Assembly (NCBI RefSeq): GCF_001613465.1
Contig: NZ_BDCK01000023.1
Location: 1-64,000, forward strand
DNA length: 64,000 nt
Reading direction: 5' to 3'
Source: Nocardia niwae NBRC 108934 = DSM 45340
Lineage (GTDB): Bacteria; Actinomycetota; Actinomycetes; Mycobacteriales; Mycobacteriaceae
Below the pieces are notes generated by a model that made no database searches, was not told the DNA's origin, and saw only the letters and a program-made list of their open reading frames with translations. This document shows, one piece after another, positions 33,658-42,323 of the stretch. Position 1 is the stretch's first letter, and each line of letters begins with the position of its first letter. Position numbers and translations under genes: made by a program.

Positions 33658-34980
33658 TCAGGGCAGTGCCCCGCAGTTGGACGGGGCGGGCTGATCGGCG
33701 AGCCGCTCGGTCATCCACTGCTGGGAGGCCACCAGCGACGGGAAGAACGCCAGCACGTGGGTGGCCCGCAAGCCGGCGATGACGCTGGGCAGCTCGCCGT
33801 TCGCATTCAGTTGAACCGGCGCGCCACCGCCGCACCATCCGGCAGCCAGTTCGCGGACGGGGACGTACGGCGCACCCTCATCGATCGGGCTCGAGGCGAT
33901 GAGGACGGGCACGCGCGGAGTGAGCGTGCCGACGCGCTGATCGTTGAACGCCGCCTTCAGGATCGGAGACTGATCGATCACCGCGGTGAGCGGTTGCCCG
34001 CTGGTGGTCCACTGCGAGGTGTTCGGGAACTGCTGGGCCAGTCCGACCGGTACGGCGCACTTGTCCAGCGACTCCCGCAGGATCGCCTTGCCGGTGTCGT
34101 TGAGTTCGGCGTCGAGCACCGCCCGGGTCTCGGGATAGTTCGCGGCGACGCCGTTGAGGATCCATGCGAAGGCGGGTCCGAGTGCGGCCCGGCCGTCGTT
34201 GAATCCGATGAAGTATTCGTCGTCCACGACCGGTCCGCCGGCGTAGGCGCCACGCACGTTCAACTCGGGGGCGTAGCTCGGCTGCAGTTCCGCCGCGCCG
34301 GCGGAAGCCATGCCGCCCTGCGAGTATCCGTACAGGATGACGGGCGAGCCGGGATGAAGACTGGTACCCGGCAATTGCAGCGCCGCACGCGCGGAATCGA
34401 GCAGCGCGTACGCCTGAGCTTTCCGGTTGAGATAGTCGTGCACCGCCGGTGTGCCCAGACCGTGGTAATCGGTCACCATCACCGCCATGCCGCGGGCCAG
34501 CAGGGTGTAGAGAGCCAGCACGTCGTATTCGACGATTACGTCGAACGGAGGCTGGTATTGGATGAACTGCGCGAGCAGTTTCGAGGGCGCGCACTGATCG
34601 CCTTGCCCCTTCGTGCCGACCGCGTAGGCGATCAGCGGGCGTTCACCCGGACCGGTCCAGGGCTGAGCCGGCTCCAGATAGGTCCCCACCACCGCCGCTC
34701 GCTCGCCGTGGGTATCACTGCTGACGTACATGATCCGCGTCGACGTCGCGGGGATCTGCCCCGGCTGTCCGGGTGCCGAAATCGCCAGACGAGACGCTTC
34801 GGTGCGGATGATGGAGCCCGGCGCGCCCGCCGGTGCCGCGGGCGGGATGTAGAAATCGTCGCCGGCCACGGCTTCCGCGGCCGGTTCCGTCCATGCGTGC
34901 GGGGCGGCGATCGCCCCGCCCCCGACCACGAGGAGGGTTCCAGTCAAGGCTGTGGCAAATCTGAGTATTCGGCTCCTCAC
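33658..34980 (-). CDS. Secreted LIP-family lipase
   Basis: A 440-residue secretory lipase. The signal peptide reads ILRFATALTGTLLVVGGGAI, and the mature enzyme contains LIAYAVGTKGQGDQCAPS, the nucleophile elbow YGYSQGGMAS near residue 230 and GAYAGGPVVDD. LIP-family triacylglycerol lipases are exported and release fatty acids, fitting an organism that also has AlkB. GTG 34980 with AAGGA upstream is preferred; the much longer frame is antisense to a tetR gene. It diverges from that tetR across two palindromes. Confidence 0.85.
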   Translation of the reverse strand: MRSRILRFATALTGTLLVVGGGAIAAPHAWTEPAAEAVAGDDFYIPPAAPAGAPGSIIRTEASRLAISAPGQPGQIPATSTRIMYVSSDTHGERAAVVGTYLEPAQPWTGPGERPLIAYAVGTKGQGDQCAPSKLLAQFIQYQPPFDVIVEYDVLALYTLLARGMAVMVTDYHGLGTPAVHDYLNRKAQAYALLDSARAALQLPGTSLHPGSPVILYGYSQGGMASAGAAELQPSYAPELNVRGAYAGGPVVDDEYFIGFNDGRAALGPAFAWILNGVAANYPETRAVLDAELNDTGKAILRESLDKCAVPVGLAQQFPNTSQWTTSGQPLTAVIDQSPILKAAFNDQRVGTLTPRVPVLIASSPIDEGAPYVPVRELAAGWCGGGAPVQLNANGELPSVIAGLRATHVLAFFPSLVASQQWMTERLADQPAPSNCGALP

Positions 34981-35003
34981 GATGCGATCCTTCCTGCGAT
35001 TGG

Positions 35004-35041
35004 GATACCCAGGGCATCTAGAATCGGATACTGAGAGTATC
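35004..35041. promoter_or_regulatory. Twin palindromes between lipase and tetR genes
   Basis: GATACT and AGTATC flank GAG perfectly at 35027-35041. GATACC and GGCATC flank CAG, with one mismatch, at 35004-35018. Their centres are 23 bp apart, about two turns, as expected for a TetR dimer pair on one face of the helix. Confidence 0.55.
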
Positions 35042-35056
35042 TGTAAGGGGTAGAGA

Positions 35057-35689
35057 TTGTCCGGGAATAGCGATGAGTGTCGGCCGCTTCGGGGGACAGG
35101 GCGTTCGCGGCCGACACGAGCGCAAAGTCGAGCGCGGACGCGCACCGTATTGATCGCGACCGCCAAGCGGCTTTTTCTGGCGGAGGGCTATCAGGCGACG
35201 ACCCTGGATCAGGTCGCGAAAGCAGCCGGTTTCACCAAAGGGGCGGTGTATTCGAACTTCCGCACCAAAGACGAGTTGTGTCTGGCCGTGCTCGACGAAA
35301 TCCACGGGGAACGGGCGGCGGAGGTCGCCGCGATCATCGCCGCGCCTACGCCCGCCGAGCGATTGGAGCGGATGACGGAATGGGCCGAACGGGTGGTCGG
35401 TGATCCCGATTGGACGCAGTTGGAATTGGAGTTCAGCGTCCAGGCGCGGCGGGATGAGCATCTTCGCGCCGAACTCGCGACCCGCCTCGGCAATATCGCG
35501 GGCATGGTCGGCGCGGCGTTGAAGGCGACCGGCGATCTCGATGCCCCGATGCCGCAAGCGGAAGCGGCCGTCGCGGTGCTGGCGCTCGGCGTCGGGCTGG
35601 GCCTGTTCCGATCGATCGACCCCGGCATCCCGGTCGCGGGCATGATCTCCGCGCTGCGCGCTATCGCGGGAGTCCCCGCGAACGGCTGA
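35057..35689 (+). CDS. TetR-family transcriptional regulator
   Basis: A 210-residue regulator with the TetR motif TTLDQVAKAAGFTKGAVYSN around residues 48-67 and the FRTKDELCLAVLDE segment. The likely start is a TTG at 35057 after AAGGGGTAGAGA; no ATG or GTG in frame fits better. The gene is divergent from the secreted lipase and the twin GATAC palindromes lie between the starts, so it probably represses the lipase in response to a lipid ligand. Confidence 0.82.
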   Translation: MSGNSDECRPLRGTGRSRPTRAQSRARTRTVLIATAKRLFLAEGYQATTLDQVAKAAGFTKGAVYSNFRTKDELCLAVLDEIHGERAAEVAAIIAAPTPAERLERMTEWAERVVGDPDWTQLELEFSVQARRDEHLRAELATRLGNIAGMVGAALKATGDLDAPMPQAEAAVAVLALGVGLGLFRSIDPGIPVAGMISALRAIAGVPANG

Positions 35690-35774
35690 TCCGCCCGGCG
35701 AGTCGCGGCGTCGGGCCGCGCGACAGGGGTCGGGGCGCTGTCGGGTGGTTGCGCACTCGCGTCCGGGCGCTAAT

Positions 35775-35790
35775 ATAAGTGAAAACTTAT
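35775..35790. promoter_or_regulatory. ArsR-type operator before the SRPBCC/ArsR operon
   Basis: ATAAGT and ACTTAT are perfect arms around GAAA, 14 bp before the ATG and next to the AAGGAGG ribosome-binding site. It fits an operator for the ArsR encoded in the same operon. Confidence 0.55.
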
Positions 35791-35803
35791 CAAGGAGGTT
35801 GTC

Positions 35804-36460
35804 ATGCCGCTGCTGTCCGATCCCGCCGCCGTCGCCGGGCTGGTCACCCGCGAAGTCCGCACCGGATCGCGCGACGGCACGCCGACCCGGATCGCCGTCG
35901 CCCGCCGCCGCTACCCGACCGATCAGGCGGATCTGTGGGACGCGCTCACCGATATCGAGCGGATCCCGCGCTGGTTCCTGCCCGTCAGCGGGGACCTACG
36001 GGTCGGCGGCCGCTATCAGCTCGAGGGCAACGCCAATGGGGTCGTCGAAGAGTGCGATGCGCCGGAACGATTCGCCGTGACGTGGGAGATGGGCCCGCAG
36101 ATCTCCTGGGTGACGGTCGCTCTCACGCCGACCGAGGACGGCACCGAGCTGGAGTTGCGGCATGAGGCTCCGGTCGCTCCGGAGTTCTGGGAGCAGTACG
36201 GACCCGGCGCGGTCGGCGTCGGGTGGGATCTCGCCTTGATGGGCCTCGGGCTGCATCTTTCGAGCGGAGCTGCGGTGGACTCGGCCGAGGGCCTTGCCTT
36301 CCCGACGACGCCCGAGGGGGTGGCGTTCGTCCGAACAGCGGCGCTGGACTGGGCGAAGGCTGCCGTCGGCGACGGTGACGACCCCGCCGCGGCGAATTCG
36401 GCGGCGCTGCGGACTGTCGACTTCTACACGGTCGTTCCCGAGGACGGCTCCGAGTCCTGA
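35804..36460 (+). CDS. SRPBCC (AHSA1-like) protein
   Basis: A 218-residue START/AHSA1-fold protein with the family signature ALTDIERIPRWFLPVSGDLR and VGGRYQLEGNANGVVEECDA, then PERFAVTWEMG. AAGGAGG six bases before the ATG marks a strong start. Its stop shares a base with the ArsR ATG (TGATG), so it is cotranslated with the regulator. SRPBCC/ArsR pairs are common; the ligand is unknown. Confidence 0.85.
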   Translation: MPLLSDPAAVAGLVTREVRTGSRDGTPTRIAVARRRYPTDQADLWDALTDIERIPRWFLPVSGDLRVGGRYQLEGNANGVVEECDAPERFAVTWEMGPQISWVTVALTPTEDGTELELRHEAPVAPEFWEQYGPGAVGVGWDLALMGLGLHLSSGAAVDSAEGLAFPTTPEGVAFVRTAALDWAKAAVGDGDDPAAANSAALRTVDFYTVVPEDGSES

Positions 36461-36867
36461 TGGATCGGGCACCCGCGCAGATCTTCGAGGCGCTCGGCGA
36501 CCCGGTTCGCCGGTTCATCCTCGAATTGGTGGCGACCGAGGAACAGTCCGCGGGCGCAGTGGTCGCCGCCGTGCGGCAGCACGTGCCGATTTCGCAGCCC
36601 GGCGTCTCCCAGCACCTCAAGGTGCTCCGCGACGCCGGGCTGGTGCTCGTCCGCGCCGAGGGCACTCGACGGTGGTACGCCCTCGACCCCACGGGCGTCG
36701 ACGTCGCCCGCGCCTGGCTGACCGAGCTGGCGGACCCGTTGCACCGGTTCGCGCAACCGCTCGATGCGCTCGCGACGGAAATCGCGCGCGGAAAGCGCGC
36801 CCGCCGAAGCGCCGGGAGCGACCGAACCGGCGAGGAGGATTCCGGCCGGCGAACCCGTCATGCGTGA
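36460..36867 (+). CDS. ArsR-family helix-turn-helix regulator
   Basis: A 135-residue winged-helix regulator: IFEALGDPVRRFILELVATE, then ISQPGVSQHLKVLRDAGLVL, then RAEGTRRWYAL as wing. It lacks the Cys metal-binding motif of classical metal sensors, so it more likely responds to a small molecule or to the SRPBCC ligand. It overlaps the SRPBCC stop by one base. The C-terminal 25 residues are charged and disordered-looking (RRSAGSDRTGEEDSG). Confidence 0.87.
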   Translation: MDRAPAQIFEALGDPVRRFILELVATEEQSAGAVVAAVRQHVPISQPGVSQHLKVLRDAGLVLVRAEGTRRWYALDPTGVDVARAWLTELADPLHRFAQPLDALATEIARGKRARRSAGSDRTGEEDSGRRTRHA

Positions 36868-36890
36868 CCCCCTCGCTGGGGGCGCTCCGA

Positions 36891-38150
36891 TCAGCAGCGG
36901 CCGAACACGACCGCCGCGTTGTGGCCGCCGAAACCGTACGAGTTGTTCAGCGCGTACTCGATGTCCTGGGTGCGCGCGCTGCCGTGGACGATGTCGAGCT
37001 CGATCTCCGGGTCCTGATTGTCGAGATTCAGCGTGGGCGGCACCACCCCGTCCCGGATGCTGAGCACAGTCAAGGCGGCTTCGACCGCGCCGACCGCGCC
37101 GACCGAGTGCCCCAGCGCGGATTTGGGCGCGTAGACCGAGGCGTGATCGCCCACCGCCGCGCGGATCCCTTTGGCTTCCGCCAGATCGCCGAACGGGGTG
37201 GCCGTGGCATGGGCGTTGACGTGGTCGATGTCGGTGGGGCTCACGCCCGCCGTCTCGATCGCGCGGCGCATCGCCCGGATATTGCCGGCGCCCTCCGGAT
37301 GTGGCAAGACCATGTGGTAACCGTCGGCGGTCAGGCCCGCGCCCATCAGGCGCGCCAGAGGCTTGGCCCCCCGCGCCCGCGCGTGGTCTTCGGACTCCAG
37401 CACGAACAGCGCGGCGGCCTCGCCGAAGACGAAACCGTCGCGATCCCGGTCGAACGGGCGGGAGGCGCGCTCGGGCTCGTCGATCCGCGTGCTCAACGCG
37501 CGCATCATCGAGAACCCGGCCACGGCCAGCGGATTGATCCGGCCCTCCACACCGCCCGCGACGATGATGTCGGCCTCTCCCAGGATGATCGAACGCCACG
37601 CGTGCACCAGCGCCTCACAACCCGAAGCGCAGGCGGAGACCGGGGTGATCACGCTGGCTCGCGCGCCGAGTTCCAACCCGACCACCGCGGCGGCGCCGTT
37701 GGGCATGGCCATGGGCACCGCGAACGGGGAGACCTTGCGGTAGCCCGCGTTCTGCATCTGGTCGTTGGACTCGATGATGGTGTCGGCGCCGCCGAGGCCG
37801 GTGCCGATGCAGACCCCGAGCCGATCGAGATCGACCTCGGGACGGCCCGCGGTGTCCCAGATCCGGTTGCCCATGACATAGGCGATCTGCTGGACGTAGG
37901 ACATGCGGCGCTTCTGCACGCGGCTGAGTTCGTCGGTCGGATCGAGCTTGAACTGGCCGCCGATATCCACGGGGACTTGGAAGCGCTCGAAGTCGGGGTC
38001 CTGCACCTTGGCGATCCCGGTCTCCCCGGCGAGCAGTCCTTTCCATGTCGCGTCGGTGTTCGCGCCGACAGCGGTCGACATCTCGACGGCGGTCACGACC
38101 ACACCCCGGAACCCTCCGTTGCTGGTGGAGAAGTCCGTCAAATCGGACAT
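36891..38150 (-). CDS. Beta-ketoacyl-ACP synthase (KasA/FabF type)
   Basis: A 419-residue elongating condensing enzyme. The Cys-His-His catalytic residues are in SACASGCEALVHAW, NAHATATPFGD and KSALGHSVGAVGAVEAALT. Its length and motifs are those of mycobacterial KasA/KasB, the type II fatty-acid synthase that extends mycolate precursors. AAGGGG and ATG 38150 define the start; the TTG one codon upstream is not used. The gene stands alone, convergent with the ArsR gene, and appears to be a lipid gene rather than part of the biosynthetic clusters to its right. Confidence 0.88.
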   Translation of the reverse strand: MSDLTDFSTSNGGFRGVVVTAVEMSTAVGANTDATWKGLLAGETGIAKVQDPDFERFQVPVDIGGQFKLDPTDELSRVQKRRMSYVQQIAYVMGNRIWDTAGRPEVDLDRLGVCIGTGLGGADTIIESNDQMQNAGYRKVSPFAVPMAMPNGAAAVVGLELGARASVITPVSACASGCEALVHAWRSIILGEADIIVAGGVEGRINPLAVAGFSMMRALSTRIDEPERASRPFDRDRDGFVFGEAAALFVLESEDHARARGAKPLARLMGAGLTADGYHMVLPHPEGAGNIRAMRRAIETAGVSPTDIDHVNAHATATPFGDLAEAKGIRAAVGDHASVYAPKSALGHSVGAVGAVEAALTVLSIRDGVVPPTLNLDNQDPEIELDIVHGSARTQDIEYALNNSYGFGGHNAAVVFGRC

Positions 38151-38256
38151 CAAACCCCTTCTTTCGGCTTGTCGGCTCGGATGCTCAAGCGAGGCTATGT
38201 GTGCGCCGGAAGACCGGGGTAGTAGCCCGAGTGCCGATCACCGCTACGATCGGGCC

Positions 38257-39207
38257 ATGCAATCGGATGGGGGCGCGCGCCGGGTCACCGTGGTCATCCC
38301 CGACGAAGTCGTCGTTCTGGATGCCGCGATCCCGATCGACGTGTTCGGTTCCGACCCGAACTACCGGCTGGAAGTGTGCGCGGTCTCGCCGACGGCGCCG
38401 ACGTCGGTGCCGGGGTTGTCCTGTGTGGCGGTGGCCGGGCTGGAGGCGTTGCAGCACGCCGAGACGGTAGTGGTACCCGGGTACGCCTCTTACGCGACGC
38501 CGCCGCCGGAACCGGTGCTCCGCGCGCTCCGTGACGCGCATGGGCGAGGCGCGCGCATGCTGTCGATCTGTACCGGCGCGTTCGCTCTGGCCGCCGCGGG
38601 GTTGCTGTCCCACCGGCCCGCGACGACGCATTGGCGAGCCGCACCGCTGCTACAGAGCCGGTATCCCGACGTCGAGGTCCATGCCGATCGCCTGTTCGTC
38701 GACGACGGCGACGTGCTGACCTCCGCAGGCGTGACCAGCGGGATCGATCTGTGCCTGCACGTGGTGCGCAAGGACATCGGCGCGGCGGCCGCCAACGAGC
38801 GCGCCCGCGATCTGGTGGCCCCTCCGGTCCGCGAGGGCGGGCAGGCCCAGTACACCCGGCAATTCCCCAAGCAGACGTCCACGGGCGTGCTGTCGGGGAC
38901 ACGCGCGTGGATCCTCGCGAATCTCGACCGCAGGCATTCGCTCGAAGACCTCGCCAGGCGGTCGAATCTCTCGCGCCGCAGTTTCGTCCGCCGATTCCGG
39001 GAAGAGACCGGAACTTCCACGCACGTCTGGATCACCAGTGCCCGCCTGAACCAGGCGCGGGAACTGCTGGAGACGACCGAACTCCCCATCGATCAGATCG
39101 GCTACCGCGTCGGCCTCGGCAATCCGGCCAACACCCGGGCGGTGTTCAAGCGCCATCTCGGTGTCAGCCCGGGGCAGTATCGGCGCATGTTCACGATCCG
39201 CGACTGA
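38257..39207 (+). CDS. GlxA-type AraC regulator (DJ-1/PfpI domain plus HTH)
   Basis: A 316-residue regulator with an N-terminal class I glutamine amidotransferase-like (DJ-1/PfpI) domain at about residues 8-175 (LSICTGAFALAAAGLL with the nucleophile-position Cys). A C-terminal AraC domain holds two helix-turn-helices (SLEDLARRSNLSRRSFVRRF, then PIDQIGYRVGLGNPANTRAV). It is the first of two such genes bracketing the isonitrile cluster. Its 3' end overlaps the HAD gene on the other strand by 17 bp. The target is unknown. Confidence 0.87.
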   Translation: MQSDGGARRVTVVIPDEVVVLDAAIPIDVFGSDPNYRLEVCAVSPTAPTSVPGLSCVAVAGLEALQHAETVVVPGYASYATPPPEPVLRALRDAHGRGARMLSICTGAFALAAAGLLSHRPATTHWRAAPLLQSRYPDVEVHADRLFVDDGDVLTSAGVTSGIDLCLHVVRKDIGAAAANERARDLVAPPVREGGQAQYTRQFPKQTSTGVLSGTRAWILANLDRRHSLEDLARRSNLSRRSFVRRFREETGTSTHVWITSARLNQARELLETTELPIDQIGYRVGLGNPANTRAVFKRHLGVSPGQYRRMFTIRD

Positions 39208-39916
39208 CGGGTGCCGTCCAGCCGGGCAGCCGCTGCGCCGGATAGCCGTGCAGCCGCGGATCGGCGTCGCCGACGACGACCGGGTGGCCGACCAGCTCGA
39301 ACATCGCGACGTCGGAGTGGTGGTCGCCGAATGCCGCGCAGGACGACAGGTCGATGGCCGCCTCCTCGGCGTATCGGTGCAATGCCGCGGATTTGTCGGC
39401 GCCGACCATCGTCGCGAGGACCTCGCCGGTGTACTTACCGGCCGCCGTCGCCAAGCTCGTACACAACACCGAAGTCGCGCCGACGGCCTCGGCGATCGGG
39501 CACAGCGCCGGGGCGAACGAGCCGGACACCAGCACGATCCGGCTCCCGGCGCGGGACAACTCCGCCAGCCGCCGTCGCACCGCGATGTTGAAGAACGCCG
39601 GGTCAGCGGCGCGGGACGCGAACCATTCCCGGCCGACGTGCCCGAGGTCGGCGACGTCGCGGCCGCTCCAGTGCCGGTAGAACCACCGATGGGATTCCCC
39701 GCGGCTCATTCCGGCGGCGCGGAGCGCCCGGAATTCCTCGATCACGGCGTCGGCCTCGGCGCCGCGCCCACGTCGTCGCGCATCGAAGGAGAACAAGGAC
39801 AAGAAGGTGACACTCCGGACCAACGTTTCGTCGACATCGACGAACGCGGCCGGGACGGAGCCGCTTTCGGCACCCCCGGTGCCGGTGATCTCCGGAGTGC
39901 CGCTCCGGTGCGTCAT
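39191..39916 (-). CDS. HAD-IB family phosphatase
   Basis: A 241-residue HAD hydrolase. AAFVDVDETLVRSVTFLSLF has the DxDxT nucleophile motif, IVLVSGSFAPAL supplies the second motif and CAAFGDHHSDVAM the acidic motif. Family members dephosphorylate small molecules such as phosphoserine, or acyl-chain alcohol phosphates. Its start overlaps the stop of the antiporter gene (ATGA), so the two are one operon on the minus strand. Whether it belongs to the neighbouring biosynthetic gene cluster is unknown. Confidence 0.83.
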   Translation of the reverse strand: MTHRSGTPEITGTGGAESGSVPAAFVDVDETLVRSVTFLSLFSFDARRRGRGAEADAVIEEFRALRAAGMSRGESHRWFYRHWSGRDVADLGHVGREWFASRAADPAFFNIAVRRRLAELSRAGSRIVLVSGSFAPALCPIAEAVGATSVLCTSLATAAGKYTGEVLATMVGADKSAALHRYAEEAAIDLSSCAAFGDHHSDVAMFELVGHPVVVGDADPRLHGYPAQRLPGWTAPVSRGS

Positions 39917-41247
39917 GGGGCTGTGGCCTCGGCCTGAACGGCGGAATCGGTGCGCCGCCCGTCTTCGCCCAGCGCCGGCGGTTTCTCACGGCGGTGTGGG
40001 GAATACGTGACGCCACAGAGTTTCAGCAGCGGAGCCGTCATCGCGGTGGTGATCAACGCCATCATGACCAGCAGCGAGTACAGCCGCTGGTCGATGACGC
40101 CGATCGTCAGCCCGATGTTCAGGATCACCAGCTCGGTCAAGCCGCGCGTGTTCATCAACGCGGCGAGGGCCGCGGCCTCCGTCCGGTCGGTGCGGCTCAG
40201 GCGAGCCGCCACGTAGGTGCCGCCGAGCTTGCCCACGAGGGCCGCGCCCATGATCGCGGCGAATTCCGCGATACTGGCGCGATCGAGTCCGCCGAGATCG
40301 ACTTGCAGACCGGCCACCACGAAGAACGCGGGCAGGAAGATGCTGCTGAGCAGTTGGGCGCCACTGTCGACGGCGGCGCGCAGGCGCCGCGGGAAGACGA
40401 CTCCGAACAGGAACGCGCCGAAGATCAGATGCAGTCCCAGCCATTCGGTCGCAGCTCCGAGCAGCAGAGCGCCGGCGACGCCGAGGAAGACCATGTTGCT
40501 CAGGTGCTTCTCGGAGCCGGAGCGCGCCAAGCGGTCGAGGGCCGGGCGCACCGCCCACCACAACACCACGACCAGCGGAACGAACAACAGTAACCGCCAA
40601 TGGTGATCGAGGCCCGGCCGGGCGACGCCGATGACCACCGCCAGCACGCACCAGGCGAGGACGTCGTCCAGTGCCGCGCAGGTCATGGCCGACTGGCCCA
40701 GCCGGGTGCTGAGCAGCCCCCGGTCGTGCAGGATCCTGGCCAGCACCGGAAACGCGGTGACGGCCAGCGCACAACCGAGGAACAGCGCGAAGTTCAGCCG
40801 GTTGCCGCCGTCGTGCCGGGCCAGCGCCCAGAGCGCGATGACGGAACCGAGCGCGAACGGCGTGAGATAGGCCGACAGCGCGATCGCCGTGACCGACCGC
40901 CGCCGACCGGCGACCGACCGGAGATCCATCTCGAGTCCGGCCGAGAACATGAAGATCATCACGCCGACGTTCGCGAATGCCGTGAGATACGAACGGATGT
41001 CGTGCGGGAAGATCGTCTCCGACAGGTGCGCGCCGAGCACCGTCGGACCCGCGAGCACGCCCGCCACGATCTCGCCGATCACCGCGGGCTGGCCGACTTT
41101 CTCGGTTAGCCAGCCGAGCAGACGCGCCGCGCCCACGATCAATACGAGATCAAGTAACAGAAAGATCATCTGGTTGCTCGGCAACGCCTCGACTCCGTTC
41201 GACATCGAGGCCATCGCGGGATCGGATTCGACACTGGCACGGGGCAT
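39913..41247 (-). CDS. CPA2-family cation/proton antiporter
   Basis: A 444-residue membrane protein with about 11-13 hydrophobic segments. NQMIFLLLDLVLIVGAARLL starts the first, VGQPAVIGEIVAGVLAGPTV is the CPA2 signature, and TRGLTELVILNIGL and MTCAALDDVLAW carry the acidic transport residue. Such proteins exchange Na+ or K+ for H+, and several antibiotic clusters include one for export or pH tolerance. The 3' end overlaps the HAD gene. The start at 41247 is plausible; internal Mets exist. Confidence 0.88.
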   Translation of the reverse strand: MPRASVESDPAMASMSNGVEALPSNQMIFLLLDLVLIVGAARLLGWLTEKVGQPAVIGEIVAGVLAGPTVLGAHLSETIFPHDIRSYLTAFANVGVMIFMFSAGLEMDLRSVAGRRRSVTAIALSAYLTPFALGSVIALWALARHDGGNRLNFALFLGCALAVTAFPVLARILHDRGLLSTRLGQSAMTCAALDDVLAWCVLAVVIGVARPGLDHHWRLLLFVPLVVVLWWAVRPALDRLARSGSEKHLSNMVFLGVAGALLLGAATEWLGLHLIFGAFLFGVVFPRRLRAAVDSGAQLLSSIFLPAFFVVAGLQVDLGGLDRASIAEFAAIMGAALVGKLGGTYVAARLSRTDRTEAAALAALMNTRGLTELVILNIGLTIGVIDQRLYSLLVMMALITTAMTAPLLKLCGVTYSPHRREKPPALGEDGRRTDSAVQAEATAP

Positions 41248-41497
41248 CTCCGTATCGCACCGATCGCAGCGCGGAACCCCCGAAACATGGACTGTCTGCT
41301 CTGCGACGATATCTCACCCGGCCGACCGGCGAGAGTGGACAGTGATCCACGCCACGATCGGCGCCGTGGTCTTGCCCCCACTGGCGCAAAGGAGTCCATC
41401 TCTGACGCGGATCGTACTGGCTGGTCGCTCTTTCCAGCGAGAATACTTCCACCCATGGCTTGTGCCGGTCGGAGGGCGCAGCCGAGGGGAGTCGACG

Positions 41498-42313
41498 TTG
41501 TTCGAAGGTAAGACAGTACTCGTAACCGGTGCGGCAACCATCATCGGCGCTGAAGTAGCTCGTGTCTTCGCCGAGTATTCCGCGAATGTCGTACTGGGAG
41601 ACATCGATACCGACGGCGGAGGGGAGGCGGCCGCGGCGATCGGCGATCGAGCCGTCTTCGTCCCCGTCGACCTGCGCAGCGATCAGTCGATCCGGTCGTT
41701 CGTCGAAGCCGCGATCGATCGGCACGGAAGGATCGACGCGCTGGTCAACATCGCGTGCGTCTACGGTGACGACGGGCCCGGCCGGGACGCGCGGGCCGAG
41801 TGGCTCGAGGTGCTGAACACCAACGTCGCCGGTACCGCGATGTTGTGTGCGCAGGCGCGCAGCGCCTTGCGGGAGACGTCCGGGGCCATCGTCACCTTCA
41901 CTTCGCCCAGCGGACGCATCGCTCAGGCCGGGCGTCTTCGATACCCGGTCAGCAAGGCCGCGTTGCTGCAGCTGACCCGCAGTCTCGCTTTGGAATACGC
42001 GGCCGACGGGATCCGGGTGAACAGCGTCTCGCCGGGCTGGACCTGGTCGCGGGTGATGAACGAGATCACCGAAGGCGACCGGGCCCGCACCGACGCGGTC
42101 GCATCCCGGTTCCACATGCTGGGCCGGGCGGGCGACGCGCGCGAGATCGGCGAGGTGGCCGCCTTTCTCGCATCTTCCAAGGCGAGCTTCGTGACCGGCG
42201 CCGAGTGGACCGTGGACGGCGGTTACTCGGCCCTCGGGCCCGAACAGACCACCTCGGCGATCGAGCTTCTGCTGCGCGAGCGGCCGCCATCGCACGCAAC
42301 CACTCTGGCTTAG
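41498..42313 (+). CDS. Short-chain dehydrogenase of the isonitrile cluster
   Basis: A 271-residue SDR with TVLVTGAATIIGAEVARVFA (glycine motif slightly altered), NIACVYGDDG where NNAG is normal, the catalytic Ser and YPVSK, and the C-terminal TGAEWTVDGGYSALG. A TTG at 41498 is supported by GAGGGGAG. The next gene starts ten bases after its stop. It begins a three-gene unit (SDR, flavoprotein, acyltransferase) that ends in a strong terminator and precedes the isonitrile operon. Its product may be a ketone or alcohol intermediate. Confidence 0.82.
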   Translation: MFEGKTVLVTGAATIIGAEVARVFAEYSANVVLGDIDTDGGGEAAAAIGDRAVFVPVDLRSDQSIRSFVEAAIDRHGRIDALVNIACVYGDDGPGRDARAEWLEVLNTNVAGTAMLCAQARSALRETSGAIVTFTSPSGRIAQAGRLRYPVSKAALLQLTRSLALEYAADGIRVNSVSPGWTWSRVMNEITEGDRARTDAVASRFHMLGRAGDAREIGEVAAFLASSKASFVTGAEWTVDGGYSALGPEQTTSAIELLLRERPPSHATTLA

Positions 42314-42323
42314 GAGTTCGGAC

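Noticed and set aside
33490..35034. Plus-strand frame of about 510 codons over the secreted lipase
   Set aside because: The lipase has a signal peptide and GYSQGG elbow on the minus strand. The plus frame is low complexity.
39191..41247. Treating the HAD phosphatase and antiporter as certain members of the isonitrile cluster
   Set aside because: They are divergent and no motif or shared operator ties them to it; adjacency alone is not enough.
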